Assembly: GCA_019634245.1 (NCBI GenBank)
Contig: JAHQVR010000012.1
Location: forward strand, 1 to 9,335
DNA: 9,335 nt
Origin: Gammaproteobacteria bacterium
GTDB taxonomy: Bacteria > Pseudomonadota > Gammaproteobacteria > Granulosicoccales > Granulosicoccaceae
Direction: 5' to 3'
Shown piece after piece: positions 1 through 6,558 of this stretch; within the stretch, counting starts at the first letter, position 1, and every line of letters starts with the position of its first letter. A model generated the notes under the pieces. That model had not been told where the DNA came from, did not search any database, and worked only from the letters and a program-made list of their open reading frames with translations. Made by a program: the position numbers and the translations under genes.

Positions 1-26
1 ACTACAAAGAACGAGGCTGGATGTAA
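1..26 (+). CDS. C-terminal end of probable TAXI-family TRAP solute receptor (partial)
   Basis: Only the last seven codons and the stop are visible. Reading from base 3 they give YKERGWM followed by TAA at 24-26. A short basic and aromatic tail of this type is common at the end of TAXI-family periplasmic TRAP receptors. The gene just downstream is a fused TRAP permease, whose usual upstream partner is a TAXI receptor gene. The role, periplasmic capture of a small (often carboxylate) solute for the permease, is inferred almost wholly from this context. Seven residues cannot establish the family, and the rest of the gene lies outside the window. Confidence 0.5.
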
Positions 27-82
27 GTCAAACTCATCCAAGTTCTTATTCGAACTAACCTATAGACAGTAATTACATCCCT

Positions 83-108
83 CAAGGCCCGGTTCTTTCC
101 GGGCCTTG
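83..108 (+). terminator. Perfect 10-bp stem-loop between TRAP receptor and permease genes
   Basis: The arms CAAGGCCCGG (83-92) and CCGGGCCTTG (99-108) are perfectly complementary around the 6-nt loop TTCTTT. The 3' flank is TCGGTTGTA, so there is no uninterrupted T tract. It is therefore a weak or partial intrinsic terminator, or an mRNA-stabilising hairpin protecting the 3' end of the receptor transcript. Its position, 56 nt after the receptor stop and 23 nt before the permease start, fits a device that makes more receptor than permease, as known in other binding-protein-dependent transporters. The structure is seen directly; the function is inferred. Confidence 0.6.
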
Positions 109-131
109 TCGGTTGTAGACGAGGCACATTC

Positions 132-2753
132 ATGGCGAAATCTAATCTGACTCAAGAAGAAATTGATCAGTTTGTAGCAGACATCGATTCTGGTGGCAGA
201 AATCCCACCGGTGCATTAAAGACACTGATTACCGGGCTAGCCTTTGGCTGGGCCGTTTTTCAACTCTACATCGCCTCGAACGTACCATTTTGGTTAACCG
301 ATGTCACCGGTATTAGCTTTATTGTGACTAATTCAGACGCCCGACTGATCCATTTAACCTTTGGATTCATCCTCGCCGCATTAGCCTACCCACTATTTAA
401 AAGCAGCCCGAGAAACTACATCCCGTGGTACGACTGGTTACTCGCAGCGTTGGGTGCTATCAGTTGTTTGTATATTGTCATCTTACGAGATGAGATTGCA
501 GGCAGAGCCGGTCTGCCTACTTCAGGTGACTTAATCATTTCTAGCATCGGTATGGTGGTGCTAGCCATCGCGGTATACCGCACACTCGGATTACCTTTGC
601 TGATCGTTGCCAGCATTTTTGTGGCTTATGTGTTTTTCGGCCATGCCGCTTGGCTACCCGATGCTGTCCAATGGAAAGGAGCCTCTTTTGGAAAAGCCTT
701 ATGGCACTACTGGATGCAAGGCGAAGGGGTGTTCGGCGTTGCATTAAGCGTGTCCGCATCGCTAATATTTCTGTTTGTCCTGTTCGGCTCGATATTGGAA
801 AAAGCCGGTGCGGGTAACTTCTTTATAAAAATCGCCTTTGCTCTACTGGGACATTTGCGTGGTGGGCCGGCCAAAGCGGCGGTTGTCGCCTCTGCGATGA
901 GTGGACTCTATTCCGGTTCTTCTATCGCCAATACCGTCACCACGGGTACTTTCACCATACCTTTGATGAAACGCACCGGTTTTTCCGCCGAGAAAGCTGG
1001 GGCTGTTGAAGTAGCCTCGTCGACCAACGGTCAACTAACACCCCCGGTCATGGGTGCTGCTGCCTTCCTAATCGCAGAATTCACCGGTATCAGCTACACA
1101 GACATTATCAAGCACGCGCTGGTACCTGCGCTGGTGTCGTATATCGCGCTGGTTTATATAGTGCACCTGGAAGCTTGCAAACTCGGTTTGCAAGGTTTGC
1201 CTAAACACGGATTGGATAAGCCCTGGTTGAATCGATTGCTGGGCGTGCTGTCTGGTTTCATAGGCATCGCCTTATTAGGGTTAGCTGTCTACTTTGGCTT
1301 GGGCTGGATTAAAACCGCAGCGCCTGACAATGCGATCTGGATCATTGTGGGCATGTGCAGCGTCTCGTATTTGTTCTTGCTTTTCCTCGCCTCACGTCAC
1401 CCGGATTTAACGGTGGACGATCCTGATGCGCCAATCACCGAATTACCCAAAGCCGGCGAGACCGCCATAACCGGCCTGTATTTCATATTGCCGATCGTTA
1501 TCTTGATCTGGTGCATTATCGTGGAACGTCTATCACCGGCCTACTCTGCGTTTTGGGCAACCTTAGCGATGATTACGGTTGCACTCACGCAACATCCGAT
1601 CAAAGCTATCTTTAGAGGTGATGCAGGAGCGATTGGAACGGGCATCAAACGCGGCATATACGAATGGGGCGAAGGCATGGTCGCCGGTTCCCGCAACATG
1701 ATCGGTATCGCTATTGCCACGGGTGCTGCTGGTGTGATCATTGGCACCATCTCGCTCACCGGTGCTCATCAAGTCATTGGTGAGTTCGTAGAGTTTCTCG
1801 CCGGTGGCAACCTGATGGTGATGCTCATTCTGGTTGCCGTGATGAGTTTGATACTTGGCATGGGTTTACCCACAACTGCGAACTACATCGTGGTGTCTAG
1901 CTTAATGGCTCCAGTCATCATTTCGCTCGGTGCGAAAAGCGGGCTTATCGTGCCCTTGATCGCAGTCCATTTATTTGTGTTCTACTTTGGCATATTGGCC
2001 GACGATACCCCGCCGGTAGGTTTGGCCGCCACTGCCGCCGCAGCCATATCCAAAGGTGACCCGATCAAAACAGGGGTGCAAGGCTTTGCCTACGATATCC
2101 GCACCGCACTGCTACCGTTTTTGTTTATTTTTAACACCGAACTTCTGTTGATCGATGTGCATTGGACAAAAGCGATATTTGTCTTTTGTGTCGCGGTAGT
2201 GGCAATGATGCTCTTTGCGTCAGCCACTCAAGGATGGATGTTAACCAAAAATAGGTTATGGGAATCTGCTGCACTGCTGCTCATCGCCTTTACGCTGTTT
2301 CGCCCTGGGTATTGGCTAGACCGAGTCCAGGATCCCAACATCCATGAAAGCCCGGACAGCACCTACTCCATCATAGAAAACGCCCCGGTAGGCTCTGATG
2401 TGAAGTTAGTGGTCAGTGGGCCAAATTTCGACACGGGTGAAACCGATGAAACGACTCTACTGATCGAAATCAACGAAGAAGGCAGCGCAGAGGAACGCCT
2501 GAAGTCAGCGGGTCTGTCGATCCTGCTTGATGGTGAATTAGCACAAGTAGAGGAACCGATGTTCGATTCACCCTATTTCGAAAAGATTGGTGATTTGTTT
2601 GACTTCTATGGCGATGAGCCCGTCGTGGTAAAGACACTACTGACACCCGCAGACAGAATGCCCAAAGAAGTGTTCTACCTACCTGCGTTATTATTACTGG
2701 GGCTTATATGGATGCTACAACGACGTAGGGCCAAAGCAATCGAAACCGCTTAG
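132..2753 (+). CDS. TRAP transporter fused permease (DctQ-DctM type, with DUF3394 tail)
   Basis: This is the inner-membrane permease of a TAXI-type TRAP transporter. It takes solute from the periplasmic receptor and imports it using an ion gradient (usually Na+ in characterised TRAP systems). The 873 residues match fused four-plus-twelve-helix permeases. Residues 30-170 hold hydrophobic segments of the small DctQ-like part. Residues 200-660 are the DctM-like part: GLYSGSSIANTVTTGTF starts at 258, QLTPPVMGAAAF at 301, GMGLPTT spans 576-582, and DDTPPVGLAA starts at 624. Beyond about 690 there are further helices, GYWLD at 726-730, a soluble acidic stretch, and a last helix ending in a basic tail (QRRRAK), which fits a DUF3394-type domain. 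The ATG has GAGG at 121-124, 7 nt upstream. The gene probably shares a transcript with the receptor gene. The substrate cannot be read from the sequence. The family call is secure; the DUF3394 call rests on remembered family features. Confidence 0.93.
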   Translation: MAKSNLTQEEIDQFVADIDSGGRNPTGALKTLITGLAFGWAVFQLYIASNVPFWLTDVTGISFIVTNSDARLIHLTFGFILAALAYPLFKSSPRNYIPWYDWLLAALGAISCLYIVILRDEIAGRAGLPTSGDLIISSIGMVVLAIAVYRTLGLPLLIVASIFVAYVFFGHAAWLPDAVQWKGASFGKALWHYWMQGEGVFGVALSVSASLIFLFVLFGSILEKAGAGNFFIKIAFALLGHLRGGPAKAAVVASAMSGLYSGSSIANTVTTGTFTIPLMKRTGFSAEKAGAVEVASSTNGQLTPPVMGAAAFLIAEFTGISYTDIIKHALVPALVSYIALVYIVHLEACKLGLQGLPKHGLDKPWLNRLLGVLSGFIGIALLGLAVYFGLGWIKTAAPDNAIWIIVGMCSVSYLFLLFLASRHPDLTVDDPDAPITELPKAGETAITGLYFILPIVILIWCIIVERLSPAYSAFWATLAMITVALTQHPIKAIFRGDAGAIGTGIKRGIYEWGEGMVAGSRNMIGIAIATGAAGVIIGTISLTGAHQVIGEFVEFLAGGNLMVMLILVAVMSLILGMGLPTTANYIVVSSLMAPVIISLGAKSGLIVPLIAVHLFVFYFGILADDTPPVGLAATAAAAISKGDPIKTGVQGFAYDIRTALLPFLFIFNTELLLIDVHWTKAIFVFCVAVVAMMLFASATQGWMLTKNRLWESAALLLIAFTLFRPGYWLDRVQDPNIHESPDSTYSIIENAPVGSDVKLVVSGPNFDTGETDETTLLIEINEEGSAEERLKSAGLSILLDGELAQVEEPMFDSPYFEKIGDLFDFYGDEPVVVKTLLTPADRMPKEVFYLPALLLLGLIWMLQRRRAKAIETA

Positions 2754-2758
2754 CGGTT
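2744..2758. repeat. 15-bp palindrome over two overlapping convergent stop codons
   Basis: The arms AACCGCT (2744-2750) and AGCGGTT (2752-2758) are perfect inverted repeats around one central T. The + strand permease stop TAG (2751-2753) and the - strand stop TAA (read from 2752 to 2750) both lie inside it, so the convergent genes overlap by 4 bp. A one-base centre cannot form a normal tight hairpin, so this may be chance or a protein site rather than a terminator. Confidence 0.5.
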
Positions 2759-3052
2759 ACCGAATCGGTCGAGATACTCTCGACCCTGGTCTGTGATCGA
2801 TACCTGACTATCGAGTTCGGATTGCGTTAACGTACCAGCCAGGCTATCAACGCCTGGCGGCTCTTTCGTTACGGTTAAAAATCCACAATCCAACAAAGAT
2901 TCGTGGTGTAAGAAAAACGACTCCCCCACCTCACCACCGGCTTGTTGCCAGGCTTCAACCAAGAGCTGAACAGACACATTGACTGAGCCCAGTCTCACCA
3001 CGCTTGCCAGTTGCATCAGCATCGTGTGATTGCGGATTCGAATTTTTCGCAT
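2750..3052 (-). CDS. Small hypothetical protein, possible winged-helix fold
   Basis: I do not recognise this 100-residue protein by name. It has predicted helices near 10-21 and 27-39, then ESLLDCGFLTVTKE (51-64), and ends with ITDQGREYLDRFG (86-98). A 'leader helix, GxL strand, then ITxxGREYL' order is common in small winged-helix DNA-binding proteins, so a regulator is possible but unproven. There is no signal peptide or membrane segment. I chose the ATG at 3052 because the - strand carries AAGAAG a few bases upstream. A TTG at 3070 would add MNKEAH but has no ribosome site before it. The gene ends by overlapping the TRAP permease stop tail-to-tail, and it diverges from the M20 dipeptidase gene across about 200 bp. 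Its length and its protein-like pattern favour a real gene. Confidence 0.65.
   Translation of the reverse strand: MRKIRIRNHTMLMQLASVVRLGSVNVSVQLLVEAWQQAGGEVGESFFLHHESLLDCGFLTVTKEPPGVDSLAGTLTQSELDSQVSITDQGREYLDRFGNR
2767..2785. repeat. Perfect 8-bp inverted repeat with 3-nt loop
   Basis: GGTCGAGA (2767-2774) and TCTCGACC (2778-2785) flank TAC. It starts 14 nt after the permease stop and lies in the 3' coding end of the small - strand gene, where it encodes part of GREYLDR. It could form an RNA hairpin at the 3' end of the TRAP transcript. There is no T tract after it on either strand, so it is not a standard intrinsic terminator. It may simply reflect codon choice. Confidence 0.45.
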
Positions 3053-3219
3053 ATGCGCTTCTTTGTTCAATACTACGGCACGAGAACCTAACCTCTACAA
3101 CGCAGACCTTAAAAGTCCCGCTAGGATCCAGCCGTAGTAAAACCGCCACCATCTTATGTCTTTAGACCAAGATACACCAAACAAGACGTCGTACATCGGT
3201 ATTTCATCGGACACGGCGC

Positions 3220-3225
3220 TATACT
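3220..3225 (+). promoter_or_regulatory. Candidate -10 element for the M20 dipeptidase gene
   Basis: TATACT at 3220-3225 matches five of six positions of the sigma-70 -10 consensus. It would place the transcription start near 3232, giving a leader of about 27 nt. No good -35 hexamer is found at 16-18 bp spacing, so this is tentative. The surrounding 3053-3258 stretch separates two divergent genes and should hold both promoters. I could not identify a convincing - strand promoter there. Confidence 0.35.
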
Positions 3226-3258
3226 TTTCCCTACAGCAATCCGAGCCTATCGTTCATT

Positions 3259-4650
3259 ATGTCCAAGTCACTCGATCCCGTACTGGAAAAAATCGACAGC
3301 AATTTGCCAAGCTCGATTGACCGGCTCTTTGATCTTCTGCGCATTCAAAGTATCTCTACTGATCCAGCCTACAGCCAAGACTGTAAAAAAGCTGCTGATT
3401 GGTTGGTCGATTCTTTGAGTGGCATTGGTTTTACTGCCCAACGCCATGACACCCCGGGGCACCCGATGGTCGTAGCCAAGGCCGGCGATGGTGCCCATCA
3501 TTATCTATTCTATGGCCACTACGATGTGCAACCGGCCGATCCTTTGGACTTGTGGCATAGCGACCCATTCGATCCACAATTAGAAGACACCGCGGATGGG
3601 AAAGTCATACGAGCACGCGGGGCTGCAGACGACAAAGGTCAACTACTCACCTTTGTCGAGGCGTGCCGAGCCTATATGGAAGTGCATGGCAAACTACCTG
3701 CGCAAATCACGTTGTTTTTTGAAGGCGAAGAGGAAAGTGGCTCTCCTTCGCTGATCCCATTCATGCAAGAGCATAAAGAACTCCTAACGGCCGAGCTTGC
3801 AATGGTATGCGACACCGGAATGTGGGACAGTCAGACACCCGCTATTTCAACCATGCTCAGAGGTATGGTCGGGGTGCAAATTACTATCACCGGGCCCGAT
3901 AGGGATTTACACTCTGGTATGTACGGCGGCCCTGCCAGAAATCCAATTCGCGTTTTAAACAAGATTCTGGCTGGGCTACACGACGATGATGGCCGAGTGA
4001 CCTTGCCCAGGTTTTATGACGGTGTGGACGAAGTACCCGACACCATCAAAGCACAGTGGAATGCACTGAACCATGACAGTGACGCATTCCTTAACGCAGT
4101 TGGGCTCTCTGAGCCCGCTGGCGAAACAAACTATTCGGTGCTGGAACAAATCTGGGCCAGACCGACCTGCGATGTCAACGGCATTATCGGCGGCTACACA
4201 GGGGAAGGATTCAAAACGGTACTCCCTTCAGAAGCCAGCGCCAAGATCAGCTTTCGCCTTGTCGGTGATCAGGACCCGGATAAAATCAACGCAGCGCTAC
4301 GAGATTATATTAAAGCTCACTTACCTAGTGACTGTTCCGTGAGCTACAAGTCCAAGGACAGTTCCCGAGCCACAGTCATGCCTACCAGTGCACCGGAGTT
4401 TAAACAAGCCCACGCGGCCTTGTCTGAGGAGTGGCCAAAGCCAGCCGTCTTTGCCGGCTGTGGCGGCTCTATACCGGTGGTGGGCCATATAAAAAATATC
4501 CTGGGCATGGATTCATTGTTAATCGGTTTTGGCCTAGACGATGATGCCATCCACTCCCCCAATGAAAAATACGATTTACAGAGCTTTCATAAAGGTATAC
4601 GGAGCTGGGCTCGGGTGCTTGATGCGCTTTGCAATGAGGCAGAGACTTAA
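3259..4650 (+). CDS. M20 family zinc dipeptidase / metallohydrolase
   Basis: This is a predicted cytoplasmic di-zinc peptidase of the carnosinase/DUG1-like branch of family M20, cleaving dipeptides or similar amide substrates. All expected metal ligands are visible by alignment to known family members: H87 in GHYDVQP (with catalytic-type D89), bridging D124 in AADDKG, catalytic base E158 and ligand E159 in EGEEESGS, D185 in CDTGMW, and H432 in IHSPNEKYD. DLHSGMYGG (216-224) supplies H218, typical of the lid/dimerisation domain inserted at roughly 195-300. The 463-residue length is normal and there is no signal peptide. No strong Shine-Dalgarno precedes the ATG at 3259 (only GAG about 13 nt upstream), so the start is less certain than the family. 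It diverges from the small winged-helix-like gene and converges on the DMT transporter gene. The exact substrate cannot be assigned. Confidence 0.92.
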   Translation: MSKSLDPVLEKIDSNLPSSIDRLFDLLRIQSISTDPAYSQDCKKAADWLVDSLSGIGFTAQRHDTPGHPMVVAKAGDGAHHYLFYGHYDVQPADPLDLWHSDPFDPQLEDTADGKVIRARGAADDKGQLLTFVEACRAYMEVHGKLPAQITLFFEGEEESGSPSLIPFMQEHKELLTAELAMVCDTGMWDSQTPAISTMLRGMVGVQITITGPDRDLHSGMYGGPARNPIRVLNKILAGLHDDDGRVTLPRFYDGVDEVPDTIKAQWNALNHDSDAFLNAVGLSEPAGETNYSVLEQIWARPTCDVNGIIGGYTGEGFKTVLPSEASAKISFRLVGDQDPDKINAALRDYIKAHLPSDCSVSYKSKDSSRATVMPTSAPEFKQAHAALSEEWPKPAVFAGCGGSIPVVGHIKNILGMDSLLIGFGLDDDAIHSPNEKYDLQSFHKGIRSWARVLDALCNEAET

Positions 4651-4683
4651 ACTACAAGCGGCTTCGATCGCCTTGTTAGGGTT

Positions 4684-4701
4684 GAAAACGCTTAAGTTTT
4701 C
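4684..4701. terminator. Weak bidirectional hairpin between convergent genes
   Basis: GAAAAC (4684-4689) and GTTTTC (4696-4701) form a 6-bp stem with a 6-nt loop in the 62-bp gap between the dipeptidase and DMT transporter stops. The stem is AU-rich and the T run is only four bases long and lies inside the stem. It is at best a weak shared terminator, suggested mainly by its position. Confidence 0.3.
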
Positions 4702-4712
4702 CATCAGTTCAG

Positions 4713-5597
4713 TTACTGAAGCAAAACAATTACGCTGATGACGATCAGAACCATACCGAGAAATTCGCGTGGTGAAATTTTCTCCTTAAAGAAAAACGTA
4801 GTGATCAATAGTGTAAATATAAATTCAATCTGACCTAACGATTTTACTAGCGCCGCATTTTGCAAAGTCATCGCGGTAAACCATCCAATGGAACCCAATG
4901 CGCTCGTCGCGCCAACAAAAGTTGCCAGCAAGCGACGCTTCGATATTTTTTTAATCTCACCGGGCTCCTTTAGAACACTGTAGGTAAGGCAAATCAGTGT
5001 TTGTAACACCACCATAAAAAACAGCGTTAACGCCGCGCTATGTAATCCATCGGTGTTTAAACTCAGGCTCGCTTCTCTTAGCCACAGTGACGTAAACGCG
5101 AACGCGGTACCTGAGGCCGTTCCAATGACGATATTCCGCCAGTCCCAGGCTTGAGAGGTGGCAGGAAAACTCACCACAGCAATACCTAAAAAACCTATGA
5201 ATACGGCCAACCAACCTGCGACGCTTAGCGCAGCGCTAAAAAACACCAAACCAAACACCGCCGTTTGCACCGCTTCAGTTTTCGCAAAACTGGTGCCCAC
5301 AGCAAAATTGCGAAAACTAAACACCTTAACGAGCAACACTGTAGCGACGATCTGGCTAATTCCGGCCAGGGTCGCGTACACCACAAACCGGGAATTGTTT
5401 ATCGCTTGGGAGACTTCTAGCCAGGTGTGCTCGCCAAGCAAAAGAACCAGATAACTGGCCACCAACGGCAGGCCATAAAGGTAGCGAACCAACGTGGCAC
5501 TCATGGGGGTGAGATTGGAGCTGAGTTCCTTCTGCCCCGCCGTTCGAATCGACTGCATGAACGCGGCGAGAATAGTGAACGCTATCCAGCTACTCAT
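4713..5597 (-). CDS. EamA/DMT-superfamily transporter
   Basis: This is a predicted inner-membrane drug/metabolite-type transporter, probably an exporter of a small metabolite. The 294 residues match the usual ten-helix architecture built from two EamA repeats. Repeat one covers about 3-145, including the charged helix MSATLVRYLYGLP (32-44) and FAVGTSFAKTEAVQTAVFGLV (from 98). Repeat two covers about 155-292, ending with the family-typical pattern of a helix (FIFTLLITTFF, 259-269), a short KEKISPREF link, and a last helix GMVLIVISVIVLL. A basic loop (KKISKRR, 216-222) separates helices in the second half. The ATG at 5597 has no obvious Shine-Dalgarno, but an internal start would remove the first helix. 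The gene is convergent with the dipeptidase, with 62 bp between stops. The substrate is unknown, and EamA proteins are too diverse to guess. Confidence 0.88.
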   Translation of the reverse strand: MSSWIAFTILAAFMQSIRTAGQKELSSNLTPMSATLVRYLYGLPLVASYLVLLLGEHTWLEVSQAINNSRFVVYATLAGISQIVATVLLVKVFSFRNFAVGTSFAKTEAVQTAVFGLVFFSAALSVAGWLAVFIGFLGIAVVSFPATSQAWDWRNIVIGTASGTAFAFTSLWLREASLSLNTDGLHSAALTLFFMVVLQTLICLTYSVLKEPGEIKKISKRRLLATFVGATSALGSIGWFTAMTLQNAALVKSLGQIEFIFTLLITTFFFKEKISPREFLGMVLIVISVIVLLQ

Positions 5598-5633
5598 TAG
5601 GAATAGATTGAATAGAAATTAGAATAAATTTTG

Positions 5634-5643
5634 ATGGGCCCAT
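5634..5643. repeat. 10-bp perfect palindrome upstream of DMT transporter gene
   Basis: ATGGGCCCAT is a perfect palindrome centred about 41 bp upstream of the DMT gene start, next to an A/T-rich run (5612-5632) where its promoter would be expected. It could be an operator half-site cluster, but a 10-bp palindrome also arises by chance. No -35/-10 pair could be chosen with confidence. Confidence 0.3.
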
Positions 5644-5702
5644 GCACTACAGATGGTGCCACAGATAAGCTTGCCGCGCGAATCTAGGATTGAGTATTTG
5701 CA

Positions 5703-5819
5703 TTAGCTACTGAGCCGTAGCATCGAACCGATTACTCCTGCCAGAAGGCCTATTGCCAAGGACAATAGCACTAGGATGCTAGTGCAGTACCGGCTAATAA
5801 GATAACCAGCGATTAGCTG
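5703..5819 (-). pseudogene. Possible remnant of a small AtpZ/AtpI-like membrane protein
   Basis: On the - strand, a 38-codon open stretch starts right after a TGA overlapping the end of ppa and stops at TAA (5705-5703). Its translation has AGYLISRYCTS (4-14) followed by a strongly hydrophobic helix ILVLLSLAIGLLAGVIGS and a basic end MLRLSS. The order 'GYLxxxxxTS - hydrophobic helix with G...AG - RL' resembles the C-terminal hairpin of AtpZ/AtpI-type ATP-synthase accessory proteins. There is no ATG. A GTG at 5771-5769 would give only 22 residues. It could be a decayed gene, a start made by frameshift, a very small membrane protein, or chance hydrophobic reading. This is the only coding-like signal in the 5598-5812 gap. 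Confidence 0.25.
5768..5785 (-). terminator. Hairpin downstream of ppa
   Basis: GCACTAG (5768-5774) and CTAGTGC (5779-5785) form a perfect 7-bp stem with a 4-nt loop, starting 27 nt after the ppa stop on the - strand. A second, imperfect hairpin with arms CTATTG (5750-5755) and CAATAG (5763-5768) abuts it. Neither is followed by a T tract, so they are candidate 3'-end structures for ppa rather than standard intrinsic terminators. They overlap the AtpZ-like open stretch. Confidence 0.4.
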
Positions 5820-6346
5820 TCAGATGCATCTCTTTCTATCGCTTCGCTGATCAAACGCTCAGCTTCCTCTACATCACCCCAGTGACTTATGCGGACCCAT
5901 TTGCCTGGCTCCAGATCCTTATAGTGTTCAAAGAAGTGTTGAATCTGCTCTCGGGTAATGGTCGGAAGGTCGGTATAGTTTTTCACGCTTTCATAGCGCA
6001 AGGTAACGCTCGATGAGGGCACGGCAATAATTTTTTCATCCTGCCCACCGTCGTCTTCCATCACTAGCACGCCGATGGGTCGACAATTGATGACTGCACC
6101 AGGAATAATCTGTCGAGTGTTACAGATGACGACATCCAATGGATCGCCATCTTCTGACATGGTGTGCGGAATAAATCCGTAGTTTCCTGGATAGCGCATC
6201 GGGGTATACAAAAATCGGTCAACCACGATCATATCTGAGTCTTTATCAAGCTCATATTTCACTGGCTCACCGCCCACAGGCACCTCGATAAAAACATTGA
6301 TATCGCGTGGTGGGTTATTGCCTATTGCCAGGCTTGCAATGCTCAT
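5813..6346 (-). CDS. ppa: Inorganic pyrophosphatase, soluble family I
   Basis: This is the cytoplasmic Mg2+-dependent enzyme that hydrolyses pyrophosphate to two phosphates, pulling forward reactions such as tRNA charging, DNA/RNA synthesis and sugar-nucleotide formation. The 177 residues match the usual bacterial hexameric family I length. The active-site set of the E. coli enzyme is complete with an offset of one: E21, K30, E32, R44, Y52, Y56, D66, D68 and D71 (signature DGDPLDV, 66-72), D98, D103, K105, Y142 and K143. The ATG at 6346 has GGAG 11 nt upstream on the - strand, a rather long spacing. It lies downstream of hppA on the same strand but beyond a strong terminator, so it probably has its own promoter. 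A weak candidate on the - strand is TTGCTT (6459-6454), 16 bp, TAATAC (6437-6432). The identification is secure. Confidence 0.97.
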   Translation of the reverse strand: MSIASLAIGNNPPRDINVFIEVPVGGEPVKYELDKDSDMIVVDRFLYTPMRYPGNYGFIPHTMSEDGDPLDVVICNTRQIIPGAVINCRPIGVLVMEDDGGQDEKIIAVPSSSVTLRYESVKNYTDLPTITREQIQHFFEHYKDLEPGKWVRISHWGDVEEAERLISEAIERDASDS

Positions 6347-6370
6347 TGTTCAAAGGGCTCCGAATGGTGC

Positions 6371-6387
6371 TGCGCTAGCGGTGCGCA
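6371..6387. repeat. Short inverted repeat in the ppa leader
   Basis: TGCGC (6371-6375) and GCGCA (6383-6387) flank TAGCGGT, 25-41 nt upstream of the ppa start. A 5-bp GC stem could form in the leader RNA. I see no match to a known riboswitch, and the evidence for function is only position. Confidence 0.25.
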
Positions 6388-6495
6388 CGCGGTAATGATT
6401 ACGATCTCTAGAGTAGTTCAGTCACGCCTGAGTATTAGCGTCACCTGCAGAACAAGCAAGTTTCTATCCAGTCGAAATTCACCTGAATTGGAGCC

Positions 6496-6528
6496 AAAAA
6501 AAAGGGCTTTCGATTACTCGAAAGCCCT
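6496..6528 (-). terminator. Strong Rho-independent terminator of hppA
   Basis: On the - strand, the arms AGGGCTTTCGA and TCGAAAGCCCT (6528-6518 and 6513-6503) form a perfect 11-bp stem around a 4-nt loop, followed directly by a run of eight T (complement of 6503-6496). It starts 30 nt after the hppA stop. This is a textbook intrinsic terminator and separates hppA from ppa transcriptionally. In the + direction the stem is preceded by A and not followed by T, so it acts one way. Confidence 0.93.
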
Positions 6529-6558
6529 GAGTACCTCAATATTTATAACTATTGTGCT

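Noticed and set aside
541..1034. Short - strand open frames inside the TRAP permease gene
   Set aside because: They lie fully within conserved permease coding sequence, lack ribosome sites and give non-protein-like compositions.
2955..3152. 65-codon - strand open frame overlapping the small winged-helix-like gene
   Set aside because: The composition is irregular and Cys-rich, and there is no convincing ribosome site. It overlaps the better supported frame ending at 2750.
4541..4738. + strand 65-codon frame over the dipeptidase end and the following gap
   Set aside because: It overlaps the conserved C-terminal zinc-ligand region of the dipeptidase in another frame and has no protein-like features of its own.
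5640..5750. Possible tRNA, because of GGTTCGA on the - strand
   Set aside because: The bases around it do not form a T-arm stem, and no acceptor or anticodon arm can be drawn.
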